A DNA stretch of 64,000 bases from CBDHDJ01 sp965261645 (GTDB taxonomy: Bacteria; Pseudomonadota; Alphaproteobacteria; SHVV01): contig CBDHDJ010000004.1 of the NCBI GenBank assembly GCA_965261645.1, positions 1-64,000 of the forward strand. The letters are read 5' to 3'. Below are positions 27,372-36,290 of this stretch, piece by piece. The notes under the pieces were generated by a model. The model did not search any database. It saw nothing but the letters and a program-made list of their open reading frames with translations, and was not told the origin of the DNA. The stretch's first letter is position 1; every line of letters begins with the position of its first letter. The position numbers and the translations under genes were made by a program.

Positions 27372-28310
27372 ATGCCCAGCCGCTGGAAGTACGACCGCCC
27401 GATGTCCCGCGCCGCCTTCGAGGCGCGCTTTCCCGATGAAGCCTCCTGCGCTCGGCATCTTGCAGCCAAGCGCTGGCCCGACGGCTTCGTCTGCCCCGCC
27501 TGCGGCCATGACAGGGGCTGGGAACTGAAGCGTCGCCGGGCGAGCTGGGAATGTGCGGCCTGCGGGAAGGAGACTTCGGTGACCGCGGGCACGATCATGC
27601 AGCGCAGCCACTTGCCCCTGAAGACCTGGTTGATGGCCGTTCACATCGTGACCAGCCACTCGAACGGTATCTCCGCCCTGCAACTCCAGGCCCAGCTCGG
27701 GCTCGGCAGTTACAAGAGTGCCTGGCTCCTGCTGCACAAGCTGCGCCGTGCCATGGTCGATCCGGATCGCAGCCTGCTTGAGGACCTGGTCGAGATCGAT
27801 GAGGCCACCCTACCGTTCCGCACCGTAAAAGACCCGACCACAGGCGGGCAAGGTCGCAGCCGGCAAGGCAAGATGCGCATTGCCGGCGCGGTCGAGCTAT
27901 CGCCCGAGGGCGAGCCACGTCGCATCCGGCTGGCGCCGATCGGAGATTTCTCCGCGCGCAGCCTTCATGCCTTCGTTGCCGGGACCTCGGCGCCGGGCGC
28001 GCGGGTAATCACCGATGGCTGGAGCGGTTATCCTGGCCTGCCCGACCACGATCACCAGCCCAAGGTCGTCGGTGCAACGCCCGCCCATCTCGTGCTGATC
28101 TGGATCCATCGTGTGTTCTCGAACCTGAAGCGCTGGGCGCTCGGAACCTTCCATGGCCTGCGCCGCGCCCATCTGTGCCGCTATCTCGACGAGTTCGTGT
28201 TCCGCTGGAACCGCCGCCGCCACACCGCAACGGCCTTCGACACCCTGCTCGGCATCGGCGCGCGCCTCCGACCCGCCGACTACCGCGACATCGTCGGACA
28301 ACGCGTCTGA
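27372..28310 (+). CDS. IS1595-family (ISXO2-like) transposase
   Basis: The product is 312 aa from ATG 27372. The N-terminal zinc ribbon is CPACGHDRGWELKRR...WECAACGKETSVTAGTIMQ. The ISXO2-like DDE domain has EDLVEIDEATLPFRTVKD (D), RVITDGWSGYPGLPDHD (D), and IHRVFSNLKRWALGTFHGLR (N/K region typical of the family). The frame is complete. I could not define the terminal repeats of this element with confidence. It is only distantly similar to the other IS1595 transposase at 51634-52608. Confidence 0.88.
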   Translation: MPSRWKYDRPMSRAAFEARFPDEASCARHLAAKRWPDGFVCPACGHDRGWELKRRRASWECAACGKETSVTAGTIMQRSHLPLKTWLMAVHIVTSHSNGISALQLQAQLGLGSYKSAWLLLHKLRRAMVDPDRSLLEDLVEIDEATLPFRTVKDPTTGGQGRSRQGKMRIAGAVELSPEGEPRRIRLAPIGDFSARSLHAFVAGTSAPGARVITDGWSGYPGLPDHDHQPKVVGATPAHLVLIWIHRVFSNLKRWALGTFHGLRRAHLCRYLDEFVFRWNRRRHTATAFDTLLGIGARLRPADYRDIVGQRV

Positions 28311-28499
28311 TCCTGGCAGGCCGAGCGCCAGCCACCGCCCGCCCTCCGATCCGCCTCAATTGGAGCCGAATATCGGTCCTCCAGCCTGCCTGACAGCAAT
28401 CGAAACCAACTTCCCCAAGTCCAAAAGCTCTCGCACATCGCCCGGCACGGTCCGAGATCCGTGCCTGGAACGTAGAAGGACGATCAACATCTGGTGTGA

Positions 28500-28715
28500 C
28501 CGGAAGCAAAGGGAGAAGCCCTTTGGGTAATTATCGCTGGCTACCACACAGCGAATCAAATCTGGACGAACTACATAGCTGGAAAAGATGTTGAGGCGAT
28601 CAACTCCACCTTTGGCGTAGAAGCGGCAACGTTCATTTTGAACCACATTATTCTCGCGACTCGCGATACCCGGGACCCAGAAGAGACCTACGAGGGCGAT
28701 TAGCGGAATCTAAAC
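28500..28715 (+). pseudogene. Gene remnant, unknown (C-terminal about 70 residues)
   Basis: An open frame without a start codon reads EAKGEALWVIIAGYHTANQI then WTNYIAGKDVEAINSTFGVE and TFILNHIILATRDTRDPEKR to TAA 28713-28715. The lower-GC composition and balanced residues look like genuine coding sequence. It is truncated at the 5' side. No family recognised; it could be the tail of a chromosomal gene lost to the neighbouring IS events. Confidence 0.35.
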
Positions 28716-28750
28716 AGGTAGAACTCTCGTTACAGGATGTCGTGTGGCTA

Positions 28751-28831
28751 TAACGCCACGATGTTCGGGACTATCATCTTTTGACGCGCGCCCTCCTCAC
28801 CGCCCTCACCTGTCTGATGGTGTCTGCCACC
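28751..28831 (+). repeat. Repeated leader-like segment, copy A
   Basis: About 80 bp (GTTCGGGACTATCATCTTTT, then CTCACCTGTCTGATG) is closely repeated at 32603-32682. Read from a TTG, it would encode LTRALLTALTCLMVSATPA, resembling a signal peptide. It ends at an IS630 about 55 bp further on. Confidence 0.6.
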
Positions 28832-28885
28832 CCAGCGATTGATCCAAAGCAGATCCTGTCGCCTCCACATCCGATTCGGGTCGTT

Positions 28886-29940
28886 AGAGCGTTTTCCTAT
28901 CATTTGCGGTCATAGCCGGCAGCAGCGAAGTAGTTTTCGCATTCCGTTGGTGTGAAGGTGTCGATGCCTTGGGCGATGGCGTCCCAGAGGTCATCGACGG
29001 TTCGGGCGGCGGTCTTTTTGAGGAAAGCCTTGAGCTTGGAGAAGGCCATTTCAATGGGGTTAAAGTCAGGGCTGTAGGGCGGCAGGAAGCGCAACTCTGC
29101 CGCGGCGACTTCGATGGCCGTGCGCACGGCGATGGGTTTGTGGGCGGGTAAGTTATCCATCACCACGATATCGCCGGGTTTGAGCGTCGGGACCAAGACC
29201 TGCTCCACATAAGCGAGGAAGGCGGCACCATGCATGGCACCGTCGAGCACCATGGGCGCGGTCATGCCTTCAAGGCGGAGCGCGCCAACGAAGGTCGTCG
29301 TCTTCCAGTGTCCATGAGGCACCGGTGCTTGGCAACGCTCGCCCCGTGGCGCCCGGCCGTAACGCCGGGCCATCTTGGTCGAAGCGCCGGTCTCGTCAAT
29401 GAACACCAGCCGCTCGGGCTTCAGATCGGGTTGGGCGTCGAACCAGGCCTGCCGGCGGCGCAGGACGTCAGCTCGCTGTTGCTCGCAGGCGTGCGCGGTT
29501 TTTTTTGAACGTCATGCCGTGCCGGTCGAGCAGCCGCCAGACCGTGCTTTGGGCCACCGTCAAGCCATGCCCCGCGTCCAGGTGTGCCGCGATCTCGCCC
29601 AAGGTGATGTCCGGCGTCTCGTCAACCAGCGCCAGGATTTCCTCGGCATGGGCCTCGATCCGGTGCGAGCGGTGGTCACCGCCTTGCGGCCTAGGCCCGA
29701 CATCGCCCGTCCGCCGCCACCGATTCACCCATTTGATCGCCGTCGAGGCCGCAACCCCGAAGCGGCGCGCCGCCGAGCGCCGCGACAGGCCGCTGTCAAC
29801 CGCCGATACAAGCCGTTCTCGAAGATCATTGGAAAGAGGTTTCGTCATGCAGCCTGGCCTCCTCCACCAGCCCACATCTTGAATCAGGAATTCGATCCCA
29901 TGGGAATCCCAAAAAGAATCCGTCAGCTCAGAAAATGCTC
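28886..29940 (-). mobile_element. IS630-family insertion sequence, second type
   Basis: It is 1,055 bp. The ends GAGCGTTTTC and (complement) GAGCATTTTC abut TA at 28884-28885 and 29941-29942. It encodes a two-frame transposase on the minus strand. The right TA is shared with the left end of the adjacent IS5-like element. Confidence 0.88.
28900..29848 (-). CDS. IS630-family transposase, two overlapping frames with slippery A8
   Basis: The first frame starts at ATG 29848 (MTKPLSNDLRERLVSAVDSG) with HTH SGLSRRSAARRFGVAASTAI and runs to RHGMTFKKNRARLRATAS. The second frame ends at 28900 and carries the DDE core: RLVFIDETGASTKMARRYGR (D), GDIVVMDNLPAHKPIAVRTA (D), LPPYSPDFNPIEMAFSKLKA (E). They join at a run of eight A on the coding strand (29499-29506). 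Programmed frameshifting at such runs is known for many IS630 members, so this arrangement is probably functional rather than a defect. Confidence 0.85.
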
Positions 29941-29942
29941 TA

Positions 29943-31318
29943 GCAGGCTGCTGAACAAGTCATCATTGCCGGGCCTTGAACTCGGATTCATCGCCGAAAT
30001 GAAATGAGATTTCGTGTCTTAGGGTGAAACCGTCTTCAATCTCGACCGATCCGATGCCCTGGGCTTCATCCAGTTCGATGATCTGCCACTTTGCGGTCAG
30101 CGGCGTGCCGGCATCGCCCGTCATGTTGGCGCCTCCGCCAGCAGTCTGGGTAGTCGGACGAGGTTGTAGGCGGCCAAGGCCAGGGTGAACGAAGCGTCGA
30201 CCCGGTGGCGGCCCCGGAATTTGGTCTTGCTCAATCCCGCGCTCGTCTTGACCCAGCCGAAGACCTCCTCGATGCGCTTACGGCAACGTTGGCTGACGCC
30301 GTAACCGGGATGGCGCGTCGTGCGCCCGTCTATCTTGGTCTTGCGCCGCTTGCCGGTCTTGGTGACGTGGTCCTGGACGGTGATATGGGGGGTCACCTTG
30401 CGGTGCCGCAGTTCCTCGACAAAATCCGCGACGTCAAAACCCTTGTCCCCGCCCACCGTGATCCGACGCGGGCCGCCTCTACTCTCCACCGGGCGATGCC
30501 TGTCGATCAGATCAAGGGCGGCTTCGCGTTCCGCCGTGCCCGACGCAATGGTCACGCCGCCGCCGACTGCCAGACCATGGCGGTTCTCCGTCAGCGCATG
30601 GCCCATGTAACACAGCTTGCTTTCCCGGCCATTACCCTTGCGATAAAGCCGGGCGTCCGGATCAGTGGTGCTTGCATGGGTCGCGTTCGAGCGTTTCTCG
30701 CCATGAAAATCCCGCTCGGCGTTGCGCCCCGATCCCCCGTCGCCATCGTCCTCACCTTTGGGACGAAAGCTCTTCATCGACGCCCAGGCCTCGATCAATG
30801 TTCCGTCTACCGAAAAATGATCCCGGCTCAATAGTCCCCGTACCTTGTGGTGCTGGATAACCCCCGCAAGCAGCTGCGCCGAAACCTCCGCCTCCAGAAG
30901 ACGGTCCCGGTTGTGGCAGAACGCGCTGGCGTCCCACACGCCATCGTCCAGCCCAAGCCCCACAAACCAGCGAAACAGCATGTTGAAGTTTAGCTGCTCC
31001 ATCAGCTGACGCTCCGAGCGGATCGAATAAAACACCTGCAACAGTAACGCTCGAAGAAGCTTCTCCGGCGGGATCGATGGGCGACCCATGTGGGAATAAA
31101 GCGTCTCGAACTCCGAAGATAGAGACCCCAATACGTCGTTCACGATCTCACGGATCAGACGCAGCGGATGATCATCCGGAACACGCTCTTCCAGGTCTAC
31201 GTAGCTGAATAAATTGCCACTGCTTTGATCTCGACCCCGCATGCCATCCTCCATCACCCGAAGGAATCACAGAATCATGTCACAACTGCAAATGCGAGGA
31301 CTTTTTCAGCAGCCTGCT
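29943..31318 (-). mobile_element. IS5-family element (first type)
   Basis: Inverted repeats AGCAGGCTGCTGAA (29943) and its complement TTCAGCAGCCTGCT (ending 31318) are perfect over 14 bp. It lies directly against the IS630 at the left, in nested or tandem position. A stretch of about 170 bp downstream of the transposase (29943-30120) has no clear gene. Confidence 0.85.
30121..31257 (-). CDS. IS5-family transposase
   Basis: The product is 378 aa from ATG 31257 (MMEDGMRGRDQSSGNLFSYV); Met6 is an alternative. The DUF772 N-terminal domain is clear (GRPSIPPEKLLRALLLQVFY; QLNFNMLFRWFVGLGLDDGV). The DDE_Tnp_1 core shows LLSRDHFSVDGTLIEAWASM (D), RRITVGGDKGFDVADFVEEL (D), and QRCRKRIEEVFGWVKTSAGL (E). 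The frame is complete and the length normal, so it is probably active. Confidence 0.92.
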   Translation of the reverse strand: MMEDGMRGRDQSSGNLFSYVDLEERVPDDHPLRLIREIVNDVLGSLSSEFETLYSHMGRPSIPPEKLLRALLLQVFYSIRSERQLMEQLNFNMLFRWFVGLGLDDGVWDASAFCHNRDRLLEAEVSAQLLAGVIQHHKVRGLLSRDHFSVDGTLIEAWASMKSFRPKGEDDGDGGSGRNAERDFHGEKRSNATHASTTDPDARLYRKGNGRESKLCYMGHALTENRHGLAVGGGVTIASGTAEREAALDLIDRHRPVESRGGPRRITVGGDKGFDVADFVEELRHRKVTPHITVQDHVTKTGKRRKTKIDGRTTRHPGYGVSQRCRKRIEEVFGWVKTSAGLSKTKFRGRHRVDASFTLALAAYNLVRLPRLLAEAPT

Positions 31319-31571
31319 AGCAGACGTGTGGTGTGCCCGCACTGAATAGCGCCAGTAGTCAGGGGCCGACACTGGGCTACGCCCTAGTTAGCCCCGCCGA
31401 TAGGTTATGGAGATCAATCTTGTTCATGTTTCCACGCGTAGGCAATTCTCAGAAATTTTGTGCGCGAAATAGCAATGCGGATCTTTGACCGAGGAACACT
31501 TTAGTACGAAGTGGAGGTAAAGAGTTCTGGCTTACCCTATTAAGTTGCTCTACTGCCGTGAATTTTTGATT
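31319..31571. other. Intergenic, nothing recognisable
   Basis: About 250 bp between the IS5-like element and the end of the dioxygenase-family gene. I see no gene or obvious structure. Confidence 0.4.
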
Positions 31572-32486
31572 TTATGCCACGCGTGGCCACACTTGCGGGA
31601 ATAACTCGTTGTCAGGCGGGAACGGATCGCCATCCTTCAATTCAGGATTCCACGGCAGAGTTAGGCTAGAGCGGCCCGCCCTATTAGCGTAAGCCGTGCC
31701 ATCTCCGACCCAGCGATTAACAACAGCGCGCCGCCTTCTATTGCTGTAGTTGCCCGGTGCCCAGTGCATGACGTTCAAATGTTGGAACACGAGATCTCCA
31801 GGCTTAGTATCAAATCGCACGATATCAAGTTCGCCTCGCTCTCTCATCGAAGCGAAATCGAGCATGCCTTCAAATTTCTCGCCATATTCCCTAAATCGCG
31901 CCTCATCGCCAGCATCCGAATACTTGCTTGGCTCCACGATGGAGAACGTATTGCCGACTTCGTAACCATCGGTGGAATATGAATCGTCATCCGGTGCAAA
32001 CCAGCGGTTCCACTTATGTGAAGCTCGAATGCATTCAACTGCACCACTATCCTTTGTAACTACATCGAGGGGCAGCCAAGTTCCGGCAAGGTTGAAGCCG
32101 TGAACTGGATTTCCGGGTTGATCCTGATGCCAAACAGTTTCGTAAGGAGAATGCGGTTCCTTTACGAACGTTTCATCGAATAGGTGGTGGACTTTGTCGG
32201 AGTGCAAAAGAGCGGCCGTCAACGGGGGTATCGGACCGTCTATGATCCAGCTTTTGAAATCGCTGTCATAAGCGCACATCCATGTCTCAAAGGCGAAACG
32301 GCCCTTTGATCCTGGTGGATTGGAATCTATACTAAATTTCCCTGGTCTTGCTAGCACACGATCGAGCGACTCACGCAGCCGATCAATCCAATCCATAGGA
32401 ATAATGTCTCGTGCGCAAACAACACCATCTTGCCAGTATGTCTTGATTTCTTCTGTAGTGAGTTCGCGGAGCGGTTCATTATTCAT
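31572..32486 (-). CDS. Phytanoyl-CoA dioxygenase (PhyH) family protein
   Basis: The product is 304 aa from ATG 32486. It is a Fe(II)/2-oxoglutarate oxygenase of the PhyH family: the metal-binding HxD is in PYETVWHQDQPGNPVHGF, and the distal His is in GDLVFQHLNVMHWAPGNYSN, followed by RRRAVVNRWVGDGTAYANR with the 2-oxoglutarate-binding Arg. DVVTKDSGAVECIRASHKW is the typical conserved mid-section. It is probably cytosolic, hydroxylating a small or CoA-linked substrate that cannot be named. GC content is lower than neighbouring IS genes, it stands alone between mobile elements, and it is likely transferred cargo. Confidence 0.88.
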   Translation of the reverse strand: MNNEPLRELTTEEIKTYWQDGVVCARDIIPMDWIDRLRESLDRVLARPGKFSIDSNPPGSKGRFAFETWMCAYDSDFKSWIIDGPIPPLTAALLHSDKVHHLFDETFVKEPHSPYETVWHQDQPGNPVHGFNLAGTWLPLDVVTKDSGAVECIRASHKWNRWFAPDDDSYSTDGYEVGNTFSIVEPSKYSDAGDEARFREYGEKFEGMLDFASMRERGELDIVRFDTKPGDLVFQHLNVMHWAPGNYSNRRRRAVVNRWVGDGTAYANRAGRSSLTLPWNPELKDGDPFPPDNELFPQVWPRVA

Positions 32487-32520
32487 GCCTCAATCTCCTC
32501 GGATAATGCCAAGCTAGATA

Positions 32521-32739
32521 TTGTACTTGCGCCTTGGCTGTCCATTCAAGCTACTCGCTCGTTTCGTGCTTTGGCGAATCATTACGGGATTCCGTGAGGG
32601 CCTAACGCTTTCGCGTTCGGGACTATCATCTTTTGATGCCACCCTCCTCGCCGCCCTCACCTGTCTGATGCTGTTCACCACGCCTGTTGTGGCGGATGAT
32701 TTGGATGATGGGGTTGCCCACTGCTGTCCGGTTAACTGA
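32521..32739 (+). pseudogene. Leader-like gene start, truncated by an IS4 element
   Basis: The frame contains SFDATLLAALTCLMLFTTPV then VADDLDDG, a plausible Sec signal peptide and mature start, before running into the IS4 terminal repeat at 32725. The part 32603-32682 repeats the segment at 28751-28831. It is probably the 5' end of a lost exported-protein gene. Confidence 0.35.
32603..32682 (+). repeat. Repeated leader-like segment, copy B
   Basis: It shares GTTCGGGACTATCATCTTTT and CCGCCCTCACCTGTCTGATG with copy A at 28751-28831, with a few substitutions and one 1-nt length difference. Both copies are cut short by IS elements. Confidence 0.6.
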
Positions 32740-33686
32740 GCGGTGCTGGCTTTGAGAGCCAGGATTTCTGCGGGGTTTGAAGCGAAAATGCATGGTGTCG
32801 ATTTGAATTGGATGGAGCACTTTTCGGAGTTTCTCCGAGGAGATGCTCATGAACACCGGCAAGACCCTGTTCGCTCAGCTCATGGACTTCCTGCCATGGA
32901 CTACTTTCACGCGGATCGTCGACCGGTATGGCGGCGATCACCGGGTCCGGACGCTTTCCTGCGCCGAGCAATACCGGTCCATGGCCTTCGCCCAGCTGAC
33001 CTACCGGGAAAGCCTGCGCGACATCGAGACCTGCCTCTCGGTCCACGCATCGAAACTCTATCACATGGGCTTCCGCCAGCCGGTCCGGCGCTCGACGCTG
33101 GCCGATGCCAACGAAAGGCGCGACTAGCGTATCCATGCGGCGTTGGCCCAGCGGCTCATCACCCAGGCGAGGACGCTGTACGTCGACGAAGAACTGGGGT
33201 TGGACCTGACCAATACCGTCTACGCCCTGGACTCGACGACCATCGCTCTGTGCCTGTCGGTCTTTCCGTGGGCGCACTTCCGCACCACCAAGGCGGCGGT
33301 GAAGATGCACACGCTGCTCGACCTGCGGGGCAACATTCCGAGTTTTATCCACATCTCGGATGGCAAGCTGCACGACGTTCATGCCCTCGATATGCTCTTG
33401 CCGGAAGCCGGAGCCATCTACGCCGTGGATCGTGGCTACGTCGACTTTGCCCGCCTTTATGTGTTGCACCAAGCCGGGGCCTTCTTCGTCACGAGTGCCA
33501 AGTCGAACATCGATGCTCATCGCGTCTATTCGGCGCCGACGGATCGCTCGACCGGCATCATTTGCGACCAGATGAGAACGGCGGTGACAAATTAGTCCAC
33601 GGAAGCGGCGGGATTTCCCAGCCGCGGGCGGAGTAAAACTCTGCCACCTGTAGCCTTCGATCTTTTTTGAGATGGAAGGCGGGAGG

Positions 33687-35186
33687 ATGTACACCGTGGA
33701 CCTATATCTGCGCGTTCGGCTGGCCTGCCATGTTGATGGTCTGAGCCAGCGAGAGGCGGCAAGTCGGTTTGGCATTGCGCGCGAGACGGTGAGGAAGATG
33801 CTGCGGCATTCGGAACCGCCGGGATATCGGCGACGCCAGCCACCGAAACGCCCGAAACTGGCCCCCTTCACGGATATCATCGACCGTATTCTGGAGGAGG
33901 ACCGAACGGTTCACCGTAAGCAGCACCACACGGCGAAGCGTATATTCGAGCGCCTTCGCGACGAACATGGCTTCACGGGCAAAGAGACCATCGTGAAGGA
34001 TTACGTTCGGGAACGGCGCCTTCGTCGGCGTGAGATGTTTGTGCCGTTGTCACATCCTCCGGGCCATGCTCAAGCGGACTTTGGCGAGGCGGATGCGATC
34101 ATCGCCGGCGTCAAGTATCGGGCGCATTTTTTCGTCATGACACTTCCCCACAGCGATGCCTGCTTCGTTGCGGCCTACCCGGCGGCGACGACGGAGGCCT
34201 GGCTGGACGGGCACAACAGAGCCTTTGTTTTTTTCGGCGGCGTTCCCCAATCGATTCTTTACGACAACGACAAGTGTCTGGTGTCGCGCATCTTGTCAGA
34301 TGGCACGCGGCAACGAACGCGGCCGTTCAGCGGGCTGCAGTCCCATTACCTCTTCGAGGACCGCTACGGCCGTCCCGGCAAGGGTAACGACAAAGGCAAT
34401 GTGGAGGGGGTGGTCGGCTATGCCCGGCGGAACTTCATGACGCCGCTTCCCCGGTTCGCGAGCTGGGACGCCTTCAATGGCCACCTGGAAGAGCAATGCC
34501 GCAACCGGCAAGGCAACGTCCTGCGCGGCCACCGCGAGAGCATCGGCGAACGGTTTGTGCGTGACCGCGAAGCGTTGAAGAGGCCACTGCCGGCACCGTT
34601 CGACTCGTGCGACAAGCAGGGCACGCGGGTCAACTCGCTGTCCCTGGTGCGCTACCGGACGAATGACTATTCCGTGCCCGTCGCCTACGGCCATCAGGAA
34701 GTCTGGATCCGTGGCTATGTCCACGAGGTGGTTATCGGTTGCGGCGCCGGGATCATTGCCCGACACCCCCGTTCCTACGACCGGGAAGATATGGTCTTCG
34801 ATCCGATCCACTACCTGCCTTTGCTGGAGCACAAGATCGGCGCCCTGGATCAGGCCGCGCCGCTAGCCGGATGGGAACTGCCTGATGCCTTCCCAACCCT
34901 GCGCCGTCTCCTGGAGGCGCGCATGGGCAAGGCCGGCAAGCGGGAATACGTCCAGGTCCTTCGGCTTCTGGAGACCTTCGATCTCGAGGTGCTTCACGGC
35001 GCGGTGAAGGACGCCCTGCGCCTGGGTGCGATCGGCTACGACGCCGTCAAACACCTTGTGCTGTGCCGTATCGAGCGACGCCCGCCCAAACTCGACCTGG
35101 ATATCTATCCCTACCTGCCTCGGGCCAACGTGGCGACCACGGCCGCCGCCAGTTATATGAGCTTGTTGGGTGGAGGCGCGTCATGA
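33687..35186 (+). CDS. istA: IS21 transposase IstA
   Basis: The product is about 499 aa from ATG 33687 (MYTVDLYLRVRLACHVDGLS); an ATG at 33672 would add MEGGR. The N-terminal HTH is SQREAASRFGIARETVRKML. The rve integrase core follows: GHAQADFGEADAIIAGVKYR (D), NRAFVFFGGVPQSILYDNDK (D), and NDKGNVEGVVGYARRNFMTP (E). IstA makes the strand transfers and IstB assists target capture. The TGA (35184-35186) overlaps the istB ATG. Its sequence matches copy 3; copy 2 differs at least at one residue (Ser to Ala in FDSCDKQ). Confidence 0.95.
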   Translation: MYTVDLYLRVRLACHVDGLSQREAASRFGIARETVRKMLRHSEPPGYRRRQPPKRPKLAPFTDIIDRILEEDRTVHRKQHHTAKRIFERLRDEHGFTGKETIVKDYVRERRLRRREMFVPLSHPPGHAQADFGEADAIIAGVKYRAHFFVMTLPHSDACFVAAYPAATTEAWLDGHNRAFVFFGGVPQSILYDNDKCLVSRILSDGTRQRTRPFSGLQSHYLFEDRYGRPGKGNDKGNVEGVVGYARRNFMTPLPRFASWDAFNGHLEEQCRNRQGNVLRGHRESIGERFVRDREALKRPLPAPFDSCDKQGTRVNSLSLVRYRTNDYSVPVAYGHQEVWIRGYVHEVVIGCGAGIIARHPRSYDREDMVFDPIHYLPLLEHKIGALDQAAPLAGWELPDAFPTLRRLLEARMGKAGKREYVQVLRLLETFDLEVLHGAVKDALRLGAIGYDAVKHLVLCRIERRPPKLDLDIYPYLPRANVATTAAASYMSLLGGGAS

Positions 35187-35953
35187 CCGATACGCCGCAA
35201 GTGTTGCTGGCCCATCACCTCAAGACCCTGAAACTGCCGACGTTCCTGCGCGAATACGACAAGCTGGCCCGCCAATGCGCCACCGAGGGCGCCGACCATG
35301 TGCGGTATCTTGTCCGTCTGACCGAGTTGGAACTGATCGACCGTGAGCGCCGCATGGTCGAGCGGCGGATCAGACAGGCCAGGTTCCCCGCCGTCAAAAG
35401 CCTCGACAGCTTCGACTTCAAGGCCATCGCATCGCTCAACAAGATGCTGGTTCTGGAGTTGGCGCGATGCGAATACGTCGAGCGTCGTGAGAATATCATC
35501 GCGCTCGGCAACAGCGGAACCGGCAAGACCCATATCGCCCTCGGTCTCGGTCTGGCGGCCTGCCAAAAGGGGCTCTCCGTCGGCTTCCTCACGGCCGCTG
35601 CCCTGGTTCATGAACTGATGGAGGCCAGGGATGAAAAACGCCTGTTGCGCCTGCAGAAGCAACTGGCAAAGTATCACCTTCTGATCATCGACGAACTCGG
35701 CTTCGTGCCGCTCTCGAAGACCGGCGCCGAGCTGCTGTTCGAAGTCTTCAGCCAGCGCTACGAGCGGGGCTCGATCCTGGTGACCTCCAACTTGCCGTTC
35801 GATGAGTGGACGGAGATATTCGGCTCGGAACGCCTGACCGGGGCTTTGCTGGACCGCCTCACCCACCATGTCCATATCCTGGAAATGAACGGCGAGAGCT
35901 ATCGTCTCAACCAAAGCCAAAAACGGCGGAAATTCCCCAAAATACCTGCTTAA
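35183..35953 (+). CDS. istB: IS21 helper ATPase IstB
   Basis: The product is 256 aa, starting at ATG 35183 overlapping the istA stop (ATGA). It is an AAA+ ATPase of the DnaC/IstB type: IIALGNSGTGKTHIALGLGL (Walker A), YHLLIIDELGFVPLSKTGAE (Walker B), SILVTSNLPFDEWTEIFGSE (sensor 1). It assembles on target DNA and activates IstA. It ends SQKRRKFPKIPA. The frame is intact. Confidence 0.95.
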   Translation: MTDTPQVLLAHHLKTLKLPTFLREYDKLARQCATEGADHVRYLVRLTELELIDRERRMVERRIRQARFPAVKSLDSFDFKAIASLNKMLVLELARCEYVERRENIIALGNSGTGKTHIALGLGLAACQKGLSVGFLTAAALVHELMEARDEKRLLRLQKQLAKYHLLIIDELGFVPLSKTGAELLFEVFSQRYERGSILVTSNLPFDEWTEIFGSERLTGALLDRLTHHVHILEMNGESYRLNQSQKRRKFPKIPA

Positions 35954-36153
35954 CCGCCGGTGCAATGGTTGACCCGGTGGGTCCACAGGAACCTCCCACG
36001 CTGCTTCGCTCCGCGTAACGCAAGCGCTACACGAAGCAGCGCGGGTCCCTCCTATGGACTACCGGGACAACCCCCCAACACCGCGTACCGCATAACGTTA
36101 AGTGGACTAGTTTTACTCCGCCCGGGTGGACTAATTTTGCTCCGCCGTTGACA

Positions 36154-36176
36154 CCAGACCATCTCCCTGGACGGCT
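36154..36176 (+). repeat. 23-bp target-derived segment between tandem IS21 copies
   Basis: The 23 bp CCAGACCATCTCCCTGGACG + GCT is IS4 transposase sequence and is repeated directly after IS21 copy 2 (from 38758). The tandem is therefore two units of 2,604 bp (IS21 plus 23 bp). Confidence 0.85.
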
Positions 36177-36290
36177 TGAGAACGGCGGTGACAAATTAGT
36201 CCACGGAAGCGGCGGGATTTCCCAGCCGCGGGCGGAGTAAAACTCTGCCACCTGTAGCCTTCGATCTTTTTTGAGATGGAAGGCGGGAGG

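Larger units (their letters stand above)
33573..36153 (+). mobile_element. IS21-family element, copy 1
   Basis: It is 2,581 bp, with ends TGAGAACGGCGG and (complement) TGTCAACGGCGG, 5'-TG...CA-3' as in IS21. The target duplication CCAGA is at 33568-33572 and 36154-36158. It is followed after 23 bp by copy 2 in the same orientation. Confidence 0.93.

Noticed and set aside
30121..31257. Assigning the element at 29943-31318 to the same family as the 448-aa transposase IS
   Set aside because: Terminal repeats, length and DUF772-region sequence differ clearly; they are separate IS types.
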